From: Xanthomonas sp. SI
GTDB lineage: Bacteria > Pseudomonadota > Gammaproteobacteria > Xanthomonadales > Xanthomonadaceae
DNA: 64,000 nucleotides
Reading direction: 5' to 3'
Assembly (NCBI RefSeq): GCF_014236855.1
Contig: NZ_CP051261.1
Coordinates: 4,960,001 to 5,024,000, forward strand
Under the pieces are notes generated by a model. It made no database searches, was not told the DNA's origin, and saw only the letters and a program-made list of their open reading frames with translations. Position numbers and translations under genes: made by a program. Shown one piece after another: positions 29,001 to 36,400 of the stretch; position 1 is the first letter of the stretch; every line of letters starts with the position of its first letter.

Positions 29001-31277
29001 CGTGCCAGTCACCGTGCCGCGGCCCAGGTTCAAGGCACCGGTACTGATCGCGGTGAGTTTGCCGGTGGCCAGCGTGCCCAAGGTCAGCGCGTTGGCGTCG
29101 GTGATCGCGGTGCTGCCGCCGGTCAGGCTGACCGCCTGGCCGAAGTCGTTGCCGCTGGTGGTCAGGGTGATCGCGCCGGTGCCGGCGTTGAGGGTACTGG
29201 TGCCGGTGACGGTCAGCGGATTGCTCGCGGATTGGGTGATCGCGCCGCCGTTGCTGGTGGCGGACAGCGTACCGGTCACCGTGCCGCGGCCGAGATTCAG
29301 TGCGCCGGTGCTGATGGCGGTGAGGTTGCCGGTCGCCAATGTGCCGAGGGTCAGTGCGCCGCTGTCGGTGATCTGGGTGGTGCCGCCGGTCAGGCTCACG
29401 GCCTGCCCGAAGTGGTTGCCGGTGCCGGCCAGGGTGATCGCACCGCTGCCGGCGTTGACGCTACTGGTGGCGGAGGCGGCGATTGCGCCGGCGCTCTGGG
29501 CGATCGCGCTGTTGACGGTGGTCAGCGCCAGCGTGCCGGTCGCGGTGACGTCGTGTGCCAGGGTGATGCCGGCGTCGCCGCTCAGGCTCACGTTGGTGCC
29601 GGACAGCGCTGCCGCGGTGGCCAGCACGTTGCCGCTGTGCAGGCTCAGGTTGGCGCTGCCGGTGGCGATCGCACTGCTCGGCAGGGTCAGCGTGCCGCCG
29701 GCGTTCAACGACAGCGCGCTGTTGTTGCCCAGGCTCAGCGTACCGATGGTCAGGGCGTTGGCGTCGGTCAGGGCGATGCCGCTGCCGGTCAGCGACACGG
29801 CGCCGCCGAAATCGTTGCCCGATTGCTGCAGCGTGATCGCGCCGCTGCCGGCATTGAGGTTGCTGGTGCCGGTCACCGTCAGCGGGCTGCTCGCGGATTG
29901 GCCGATCGCGCCGCCGTTGCTAGTGGCGGCCAGGGTGCCGGTCACGCTGCCGCTGCCGAGGTTCAAGGCGCCGGTGCTGGTCGCGGCGAGGTTGCCGGTG
30001 GCCAGCGTGCCCAGGGTCAGCGCGCCGCTGTCGACGATGGTGGTGTTACCGGCGCTCAGGCCGACCGCCTGCCCGAAGTCGTTGCCGGCGTTGTCCAGGG
30101 TGAGCGCATGGCTGCCCAGCGAGAAGCTGCTGCTGCCACCCACCGTCAGTGCACCGGACTGCGCCAGGTCGATGGCGTTGGTCAGGCTCAGGTTGCCGTC
30201 CACGCTCAGGCTGGCGAGGGCGGCGATGTGGTTGCTGCCGCTGAAACTGGCGTCGCCGCCGATGCTGCCGCCCAGGGTGCCGGCCGTGTAGGTGCCGCTC
30301 TGCTGCACGCTGTGGTCGGTGCTGATGTTGATCGCGCCGCTGCCCACATCGATGCTGCCGCTACCGCCGACGCTGGTCTGGCTGCTGCCGTTGGCGACCA
30401 GCGACACGCTGCCGTCGCTGCCGCCGCTGAGGGCGGCGGCGGTGATGGTGCCGCTGTTGTTGATCAACTGGTCAAACAGGCCCTGCGCGGCGCGCGCCTG
30501 CAGCGTGATGATGCCGCCGGGCGCGCTGAGGGTGCCGCTGTTGCTGTTGTCCACTGCCACGCTGTCCAGCTGCAGCTGCAAGGCCTTGTCGACGACGACG
30601 CCGAAGCCGCCGCTTTCGAAGGTGAGGGTGACCTTGTCGGCACCGACCAGGTTGATGTTGCCGGCGCTGGCGGTGATGGTGCCGCTGTTGACCACCTTGC
30701 CGCCGATCAGGTCGACCGCGCCGGCGGCGGCGTTGATGGTGCCGCTGTTGGACATCAGCGCGACCGTGTTGCCGCCGGCGTCGAGCGTGTCGTTGCCGCT
30801 CATGAAGGCGGAGGCGGTGGTGCCCAGGGTGCTGGCCACCAGCCCGCCGACGTTGATGTGCGTGGTGCTGCCGAAGATGATCCCGTTGGGGTTGATCAGG
30901 AACACCTGGCCGTTGGCATTGAGATTGCCGAAGATCTGCGTGGGATTGCCGCTCTGCACCAGGTTGAGCACCGCTGAATTGGTGGACGGCTGGTTGAACG
31001 TCACCGTGGCCGCCGAACCGATATCGAACGCGGACCAGTTCAACGCCATCCGGCTGGAGGTCTGGTCGATGGTCAGGGTCGCGCCGCTGGCCGCATTGAT
31101 GGTGCCGGTGCCGCCGGCGATGCTGCCGCCGGTCGGCAGTTGGGTACTCGCCACCTGCGCCGCCGCGTCGCCGGGCGCCGCGGCGCCAATGGCGAGCGCC
31201 AGGGCCAGCGCGAGCGGCGAGTGGCGCAGCGCCCGTGCGGCACGGGGGGCGATCGAAGTCTGGGCGATGGCGGACAT
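23082..31277 (-). CDS. Giant filamentous-haemagglutinin-type TpsA adhesin
   Basis: A 2731-residue exoprotein of a two-partner secretion system. A signal peptide (to about residue 41, ending AAAQ) precedes a TPS domain with NPNGI at 129-133 and SRMALNWSAFDIG at 75-87. From about residue 390 to 1870 it is made of repeated modules containing GNDFGQAVSLTG-like and NGGAITQSASNPLTV-like blocks. Less regular beta-helix sequence with a Thr/Ser tract follows. The C-terminus ends in a Cys pair 11 residues apart (CDADDPDAQC, last 13 residues), as in HMW1, where such a loop anchors the protein to its transporter. GAGGA lies before the ATG at 31277. The tpsB gene ends 11 bp upstream. Likely surface adhesin; no C-terminal toxin domain is visible. 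Confidence 0.92.
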   Translation of the reverse strand: MSAIAQTSIAPRAARALRHSPLALALALAIGAAAPGDAAAQVASTQLPTGGSIAGGTGTINAASGATLTIDQTSSRMALNWSAFDIGSAATVTFNQPSTNSAVLNLVQSGNPTQIFGNLNANGQVFLINPNGIIFGSTTHINVGGLVASTLGTTASAFMSGNDTLDAGGNTVALMSNSGTINAAAGAVDLIGGKVVNSGTITASAGNINLVGADKVTLTFESGGFGVVVDKALQLQLDSVAVDNSNSGTLSAPGGIITLQARAAQGLFDQLINNSGTITAAALSGGSDGSVSLVANGSSQTSVGGSGSIDVGSGAINISTDHSVQQSGTYTAGTLGGSIGGDASFSGSNHIAALASLSVDGNLSLTNAIDLAQSGALTVGGSSSFSLGSHALTLDNAGNDFGQAVGLSAGNTTIVDSGALTLGTLATGNLAATSTGALNLGSGSVTGTLAATSNGGAIGQSASSPLTVTGTSNLNAGSGAITLQQSGNDFGGAVSLTGSGIALTDANALTIGTLSLGNNSALSLNAGGTLTLPSSAIATGSANLSLHSGNVLATAAALSGTNVSLSGDAGITLAHDVTATGTLALTTVNSAIAQSAGAIAASATSSVNAGSGAITLAGTGNHFGQAVSLTGGTTQITDSGALTLGTLATGNLTAISTGALNLGRGTVTGTLSATSNGGAITQSASNPLTVTGTSTLNAGTGAITLTTSGNDFGQAVSLTGGSTAITDANALTLGTLATGKLTAISTGALNLGRGTVTGTLAATSNNGAITQSASNPLTVTGTSALNAGTGAITLTTTGNDFGQAVSLTGGSTALTDANALTLSTLATGNLTLISNGVLNLGTGTVTGTLDATSNGSNIRQSGLYPITVSGISNFNAGSTGNVSLTTNGNDFGQAVSLTGRSVAIVDIGALTLDTLATGDLFAVATGDVNLGHGTVTGGLTVYSNGGAITQSASNPLTVTATSYFNAGTGAITLTTAGNDFRQALTLISGNAAITNANALAFDALTTGSLTAISSGALNLGRGTVSGALSATSNGGAISQSTTNPLTVSGTSTLDAGAGSITLEQAGNDFGGAVSLTGSGIRLVDGNDLNVAALTLGSNSALSLIAAGTLTLPANAIDTGSADLTLQSGNALTTGAALSGTNVNLRGDNGITLAHNVTAAGALTLSAVNSAIGQSAGVLTVNSSSSIDAGTGAIALTSAGNDFGQAVSLTGGSTAISDANALTFGTLATANLTAISSGALNLGSGTVNGTLSATSNGGAITQSASNPLTVTGTSTLNAGTGAITLTTSGNDFGQAVSLTGGTTSITDSGALTLGTLATGALTATSSGALNLGSGTVTGALSATSNGGAITQSTTSPLTVSGTSSLNAGTGAITLEQAGNDFGGAVSLTGSGIRLVDSNDLNVAALTLGSNSALSLIAAGTLSLPANAIDTGSADLTLHSGNVLATAAALSGTNVSLSGDDGITLAHDVTAGTLALTTSNSAIVQSAGALAVSGTSSIDAGTGGIVLTGAGNDFGQAVSLTGGTTAITDSGALTLGTLATGNLTATSSGALNLGSGTVNGALVATSNGGAIGQSTINSLSVAGTSALDAGSGSIALANAGNDFGQAVSATGRGIALADANALTIGALTLGSNSALSLIAGGALSLPAIAIDTGSADMTLHSGGVLTTAAALSGNRLDLAGAAGIVLAHDVTAGATLRLQTSNAAISQIGGALVVAGTSTLDAGTGAIALNQAGNDFGQAVSVAGSGVALTDANDLSIGALSLGSNSALSLTAGGTLSLPATAIDTGSADITLRSGGVLTTAAALSGNRLDLDSAGGIVLADNVTARDTLRLKTTNAGISQSASSAVTVAGTSSIDAGSGAIALTNAGNDFVGAVDLSGSGIQLADRNDLSIAAVHNGNNAALSLLADGSLDLPGGAIDTGSGDLSLVARHGTLSLGGALSGHNLTLSGGSGLSLADDVAVTGTLLLSTDNAAIVQTAGALTVDGSTSMNTGSGGIALTGSGNHFAGTVDIAGGAVQLHDSGALRLGMLSVDSLAVSSGGALNLGSGSVRGALQADSGNATIGQSGALDIGGATRLTAGSGAITLDQANRFAGPLAFDGGAVRIGALGALTLGASNAAALQLTSTGALSQNGALRVTGDTAIATGSGAIALDDAGNDFQGLLALSGGAARVRDANALSLGTLSLGSLDVASHGALNLGEGSIAGDLVATSGGGTVSQSGALQVGGSSTIDSGAGAIALDTAGNDFQGDVNLAGGATTLRDRNALSLGSVAVAALNVTSGGALSLGQGRIGGDLVARSDAGGGTTSTTSTTSTSTTSTIVTASATPAASGGGIGQHGALTVAGATTLDAGSGAIALTDAGNDFQGTVQASGGDIAIADRNDLTVAAQASGTLALSAGGALRTAGALSGSSIGLSAGGDLGLGHDVSSGGALQLRSGGTIAQSAGTLRAASLSGSSSGATSLTGANAIAALGAFDATQLSLRTLGDLSVTGPVAVAGALRLDAGGDLAIDGALGGQSVWLQVGGDLSETSSGRISADTLSGSVGGSTRLGAAGAAIDNRIGTLGDFASPGGFSLSNGQSLTLSALNGSAYTVNAGTSALYLAVLGDLLQTDTAWLYDGAGTFSASGRIGTVANPIYVLGVSNQTVAAVGLPPAYFYAVAADGSLLVVDGEAGFNVPTSAFASRAQSSNSRTIAYVDLSAANASYRAFGLVKPGLRLPADQQPACDADDPDAQCTQE
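24335..24381. repeat. GGTGGA/GGT triplet microsatellite inside tpsA
   Basis: On the plus strand about 47 bases consist of GGTGGA and GGT units only. On the coding (minus) strand they encode a Thr/Ser tract of about 15 residues. Units are multiples of three, so gain or loss would change length and not frame. It lies in the less regular C-terminal third of the adhesin. Confidence 0.8.
25690..30110. repeat. Tandem coding repeats of about 264 and 400 bp in tpsA
   Basis: The marker GTCGTTGCC (encoding the GND of GNDFG) recurs near 26077, 26479, 26741, 27141, 27405, 27672, 28072, 28341, 28605, 28877, 29138, 29405, 29806 and 30077. Spacing is either about 262-272 bp (88-90 residues) or about 400 bp (133 residues). 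The longer unit has an extra 135-bp module encoding a LTLPANAIDTGSADLTL-like block. Some copies are nearly identical in DNA, which suggests recent duplication or gene conversion. Positions were read by eye and may be off by a few bases. Confidence 0.8.
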
Positions 31278-31288
31278 GAGCGGATTCC

Positions 31289-32992
31289 TCAAAAGGTGAA
31301 ACCGAAACGCGAATAGAAACGGACGTCGCGTCCGTCGGACGCATCGCGCCCGCCGGTCGGCTTTGCGGCGCTGAGCCGCAGTTCGAAGCTCTTCCATTGC
31401 GGCACGCGCAGGGTGACGCCGGCACCGGCGCCATCGAACGTGGTCACCGCCGCGGTGGTCGCGCGGTTGCCGCCGGCCGGATAGACCTGCGCGTGGTCGG
31501 CGAACACGTCCAGCTCCAGCACCTCGCGCCACGGCCGGCCGTTGAACGGCGAGGCGGCGTCGGCGAAGCCGGGCGCATCGACGTGGTACTCCAGCGCGGC
31601 GTAGTAGCCGCGGTCGCCGAGCGCGTCGGACACCGGGTAGGCGCGCACGCTGTCCGGTCCGCCGACCGCGAACTGCTCCATCGGGGTCAGCGCGTCGTCG
31701 CTGTACTGGCCGTTGAGCTTGAGGTACAGGCGCTGGGTGCGGCTGAGGTACTGCATGCGCGTATAGCTCAGCCGCGCGATGCTGAAGTGGCTGTCGTGCT
31801 CCGGGCTGACCAGGTCCGGCGTGGCAGAGCGGTCCTTCAGCGACTGGCGCAGGCTCAGCTGCAGCAGATCGATGCCGCGCCAGCGCAGGTCGGTGCGGCG
31901 CAGCGCGGTGCTCAGTTCGACCACGTCGAACTTCTGGTCGGACAGCTGGATGCCGGCGGCGCTGAGCCGCGACTGCTCGCGCAGGTAGCGCGCCGAGGCC
32001 TGCCATTGCAGGTTCTCGCGATTGACGAACTTCCAGTCGCTGCCGAGGTAGACCACCGAGGTCGGGCCCTGCAGGCCGAGCGTGGCGAACACGCCGTTGC
32101 GCACTTCCAGTTCGCTGCGGCTGGCGCCGATCACCGCGCCGAATCCGGGCACTGCCGGCACCGGCAGCGCGTAGGACAACGCGCCGATCCGGCTCTGCCG
32201 CGGGTCCAGCGAATAGGCGTAGCTGGCGGACAGCACATCGCCCAGGCCGAGCGGGCTGTTCCAGGCCAGGCCGAGCTGGGCGCGGTAGCGGCCGGTCAGG
32301 TCGGTGCCGTAGTTGTTGCCGCCCAGGCTGATCGCATACGGGCGCGGCGCCTCGCTGGCGACCAGCAGCACGTCGGTCTCGCCTTCGTGCTGGCCCGGCT
32401 GCAGCACCGAGGACACCGACACGCCCGGCAGGTCGCGCACGTACAGCAGCGCGCTGTCCACGTCCTGCTTGCGCAGCGCGCGCCCCTGCAATGCCTGCAG
32501 CGGCGCGGCCAGGGTGCTGGCGCGGTAACGCGACGCGCCCTTGACCTCGACCTGGCCGACGCGGCCTTCGAGCACGCGGATCTCGACGATCTGTTCCGGC
32601 CCCGGGGTCTGCGCCGGCAGGTAGGCGGTGCTGACGATGAAGCCGGACAGGCGGTAGGCGCGGGTGATGGCGTCGGCCACCGCCTGCAGTTGCTCGAAAC
32701 GCAGCGCCACCACCGGCTGGCCCTGCGCCAAGGCCTGGAATTGCGCATCGGCCAGCGCCTGCACGCTGGCCGGGGTGATGCCGGCCTTGGCGTGTTCGCC
32801 GACATCGCGCACGCGGAAGCCGCGGACCTGCAAGGTCACCGCGCTGTCCTCGCGATCCTTCAGCGGCGGCAGCGTGGCGCTGGCGCCGCTGGCGGCGGTG
32901 CCGGTTTCGGCGGCGGCAGGCGGCAGCTGCGCCCACGCCGGAACGGCAGCGAGCCACGCGGACACAGCCGCGGCCAGACACGTCATACGCAT
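31289..32992 (-). CDS. TpsB outer-membrane transporter (ShlB/FhaC/HecB family)
   Basis: A 567-residue Omp85-superfamily transporter. A signal peptide (ends AWA, about residue 22) is followed by two POTRA domains (about 50-215, with the YRLSGFIVSTAYLPAQ block typical of POTRA1) and a 16-strand barrel. VRAYPVSDALGDRGYY contains the VRGY/F-like loop motif, here VRAY, and the last residue is Phe (SRFGFTF), as needed for BAM insertion. It exports the TpsA protein encoded 11 bp downstream. The start ATG at 32992 has AGGGGA upstream and overlaps the end of the preceding small gene by 10 bp, linking the pair to the ppkA transcript. Confidence 0.92.
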   Translation of the reverse strand: MRMTCLAAAVSAWLAAVPAWAQLPPAAAETGTAASGASATLPPLKDREDSAVTLQVRGFRVRDVGEHAKAGITPASVQALADAQFQALAQGQPVVALRFEQLQAVADAITRAYRLSGFIVSTAYLPAQTPGPEQIVEIRVLEGRVGQVEVKGASRYRASTLAAPLQALQGRALRKQDVDSALLYVRDLPGVSVSSVLQPGQHEGETDVLLVASEAPRPYAISLGGNNYGTDLTGRYRAQLGLAWNSPLGLGDVLSASYAYSLDPRQSRIGALSYALPVPAVPGFGAVIGASRSELEVRNGVFATLGLQGPTSVVYLGSDWKFVNRENLQWQASARYLREQSRLSAAGIQLSDQKFDVVELSTALRRTDLRWRGIDLLQLSLRQSLKDRSATPDLVSPEHDSHFSIARLSYTRMQYLSRTQRLYLKLNGQYSDDALTPMEQFAVGGPDSVRAYPVSDALGDRGYYAALEYHVDAPGFADAASPFNGRPWREVLELDVFADHAQVYPAGGNRATTAAVTTFDGAGAGVTLRVPQWKSFELRLSAAKPTGGRDASDGRDVRFYSRFGFTF

Positions 32993-33453
32993 GCGATTTC
33001 CCCTGGAACGATTCCCTGTCGTGCGCCGGCCTCGCCCCACTGCGCCCCGGGTACCGCGGCGGCAGCGGCGGACCGATGCGCGCGCGGGCCGGGAGCGGCC
33101 GCCGCTTGCGCCTGCCCTGCGAATGCGGGCAAGGCGCCAGCGAAGAATAGCAGTAAAAGTGCGATCAACGTCACGAAAATAAACAGCATGAGCCAGCGCA
33201 GGCGGCGGCGCGCCGGCGCGTCGGCGAACAGCGCACGCAGCGGTTCGTGCGCGGCGCGCGTGGCGGCCGGCACGGCGGCAGCGACGGTCGGCCGCAGCGC
33301 ATTGCGATGGGTCACGCCCTGGCCGATATCGCGCACGGAGGCCAGCACGTTGCGCCGCCGCGCGCGGTATTCGTCGCGGCCGATGCGGCCGTGCTGATAG
33401 GCCTCGGCCAGCGCCTGCAGATGCGCGTTGGCCAGGTGCTGGGCCTCGTTCAT
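32983..33453 (-). CDS. Small SHOCT-like single-pass membrane protein
   Basis: A 156-residue protein. The first 35 residues contain LAEAYQHGRIGRDEYRARRR, a short helical segment like the SHOCT domain. A membrane segment (LMLFIFVTLIALLLLFFAGA) is at about 89-108 and is followed by an Ala/Pro-rich periplasmic tail. It overlaps the ppkA stop by 4 bp (ATGA) and the tpsB start by 10 bp, so it joins the T6SS regulatory genes to the two-partner pair. Function unknown. A role in signalling with PpkA or in TpsB assembly is possible but unsupported. Confidence 0.75.
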   Translation of the reverse strand: MNEAQHLANAHLQALAEAYQHGRIGRDEYRARRRNVLASVRDIGQGVTHRNALRPTVAAAVPAATRAAHEPLRALFADAPARRRLRWLMLFIFVTLIALLLLFFAGALPAFAGQAQAAAAPGPRAHRSAAAAAVPGAQWGEAGARQGIVPGEIACV

Positions 33454-36400
33454 GGCAACTCCCGCAGCACGCGCAGGCCCACGTCCGGCTGCGCCGAGCC
33501 GTTGTCGGCACGCCGCGCCTGCACCGTGCAATCGGCCCAATAGCTGGCGAAACTGCCGCCGCGCGCCTGCACCCCGGCGCCGCTGGACACCCACTCCCAG
33601 ACGTTGCCGGTGACATTGATCAGCCCCCATGGATTGGGCTCGCGGCCGCGCGGCGGCAACGGTGCGCGGCTGGCGTCGCCGGCGCTGGCGGTGGGCGGCA
33701 CGCAATTGCTGTCCTCGGCTTGCCGCCAGTCGCTGCCGGCCTGCGCGGCGTGCTGCCATTCGGCATCGGTGGGCAGGCGATAGCGCCAGCCGCCGCTGGC
33801 GATGGTCAGCCAGCGCAGGTAGGCGCGGGCCTGGGTCAGGCTGATGTTGCGCACCGGCGCGCGCGCCAGTTCCGCATCCCCGGCCGGTTGCGCGGTGCAC
33901 TTGCCGGTGGCCTGGCAGAACAGGTTGAAATCGGCCACCGCCACTTCCGCGCGCGACAGCGCGTAGGGCTTGCCGCCGGCCAGGCCGGGCACCACCACCA
34001 GCATCGGCCCGCGCTGCGCGCCGAGCGCATCGAAGCAGGCCTTGCCGCGTCCGGGCGCGGCAGCGGCGCAAGGATCGGGGCCGGTCGGCACCGGCGGCAA
34101 CGGTTCCTCGTCGCTCGCCGCGCCGGCGGCAGGCGCACGTGCGCTGGCCGCAGGCGCGGTCGCCGGCTTGGCGGCGGGCTTGCCGCTCGCGGGTTTGCGC
34201 GTGGCGTCCTTGGCGGCCGGCTCGACCGCTGCAGCCGGCGTCGGCGCCAATGCATCTGAACTGGGCGCATCGCTGCCGGCCTGGCGCTGCAGGCGTGCGC
34301 CGAGCGTGCCTTCGGGCAGCTGCCCGCGCGCCTTCAGGTCGGCTTCCAGCTGCGCCATCGCCTGCGCATCGCTGCGGTACAGCGCCTCCAGGCGCTGGCC
34401 GAGTTGCTGTCGCGCGGCGGCGGGCAAGGCCTGCGCGCTGCCGTCCATCACCGCGGCGACGACGTCGTAGCGGGCCTGCGCGGCGCGCAGTTCGGCGCGG
34501 TCGCCGAGCGCGGCGACACCCTGGCCGAGCACGTCGGCGGCCTGCCGATAGCGGCCCTGGCGGAACGCGCCGGCGGCGTTGCCGAGATAGACCCCGGCCA
34601 GCAGCTGCGGCGCTTCCTTCTGCAGGAACGGATGTTGCGGTTGCAGCGCGCCGATGCGCGCCAGCGCCTGGCGCGCCTTGTCCAGATCGTTGGCGGCCGC
34701 GGCGCGGCGCATCGATTCGATCCGCGAGGTCACTTCGGCCTCGGCGCTCTCGCGCGCCAGCATGGTCTGCAACTGTTGCTGCAGGGTCTGCAGGCGCTCG
34801 CGCTGGGCCAGCAGCTGCGGCGCCTGCGGCGCCTGGGTCAGGCCGAAATCGACCAGGGCCTGCGCGCCCGGCAACTGCAACGGATCGCTCTGCGGCGCGA
34901 CCGCCGCGGCGATCGCCGCCGCCAGCGCCGCGTCCTGCGCATCGCGCTCGGCCGCCGGCAGGACCGCCAGCGCCGCCTCGACGTTGTCCTGCCAGTCCAG
35001 GTCGGCGGAAGGCTCGGCCAGCAGCGCCGCCAGCGCCTTGCGCGCCTGCGCCGGATCGTGCAGCGCCGCTACCGCCGGCTGGCTGGCATGGTGCTGCGCC
35101 AGTTCCAGCTGCGCGCCGCGCAACTGCAGCCGCAGCGAATCGGGCAGCGTCGCGCGCGCCTGCTGCAGGCGGGTGCGCGCCTGCGCCCACTGCTGCGTGT
35201 CGGCAGCCTGCTGGATCGCCGCGTCCAGGCGCAGCTCCAGTTCCGGGTGGCGCAGCAGCGCGCTGTTCGGATCGATGCGCCGCACCTGGTCCAGCGTGGC
35301 CAGTGCGTTGTCGGCGCGGTCGCGGAAGATGGCGCCGGCGGCGATCTGCGCGTTGAGCGCGGTATCCAGCGCGTTGAGGCGTTCGTTCTTCTCGCGCTCC
35401 ATGCTCTCGCGGCGGGCGTCCAGCGCCGGCGAATACAGCCGCAGCCGGTCGCGCAGCGCGAACGCCTGCAGTGCGCCGCGGTAGTCGTAGCGCCCGCTGG
35501 CCGGATTCCACAGCGCATCCAGGCGGCGCAACAGGAAATCCTGGATCAGGTCGCCGCGGTCCACCAGCAGGCGCCGGCGGTCGTCGTCGTCCAGACTGGC
35601 CAGCGCCTGCATCGCCTGGGTCTCGTCGACGTAACGCTGCGGATCGGCCGCGCCGAAGCGCGCGGTGACCTGCTCCAGATGACGCTGATGCAGATAGCGC
35701 GACGCGCCCCAGCCGCCGGCCCCGACCAGCACCAGCGCCGCGGTGCCGTAGCCCAGCAGCGGCAGCGCGCGCTCGCGCAGCGGCACCTCGCGCAGGCCTT
35801 CCAGCAGCGCCTCGACCTTGCTCAGGCGGTGCGCGGCGGGAAACGCCACCGCTGCGCACAGGGTCTGGTACTGGCGCTTGGTCAGGCCCGGCACCGGTGG
35901 CGGCACGCGCTTGTCGCGCAACGCCACTTCGGCGCTGAGCTTGTCGAACGGATGCTTGCCGGTGAGCAGCTCGAAGCACACGCAACCGAGTGCGTAGATG
36001 TCGTCGGCCGGCGTAGGCTCCTGGCCGCGGATCATTTCCAGGCTGGCGTAGGCCGGGGTCAGCGCGCCGAGCGTGGCCGCATCGAACACGGTCTGCTCGC
36101 CGGCCACGTCGGCGGCGTGCTTGCCGGCGCGGGCGATGCCGAAATCGAACACCTTGGCCACGCCGTCGCGGGTGACCATCACGTTGCCCGGCTTGAAATC
36201 CGAATGCACCACGCCGGCGGCATGCGCCCGCGCCAGGGCCCGCGCCATGCCCTCGATCAGCGGCCGCGCGCGCGCCAGCGGCATGCCGTTGTAGGCCTGC
36301 TCGCGGATCAGCGTCTTCAGGTCGCAGCCGTCGATGTACTCCATGGTCATGAAGACCAGGGTGCGGTCCTTGTCGAAGTCGTAGACGCGCACGATGTTGT

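Noticed and set aside
23022..30977. A 2651-codon open reading on the plus strand antisense to tpsA, rich in Gly, Arg, Ala and Gln
   Set aside because: It is the complement of the repetitive TpsA coding strand; the minus-strand reading has a signal peptide, a TPS domain and a partner gene, and the plus reading has no recognisable domain.
31278..32981. Upstream extension of tpsA giving a 3299-codon frame
   Set aside because: The extension runs inside tpsB in another frame and is Arg-rich. The ATG at 31277 has a ribosome-binding site and begins a signal peptide.
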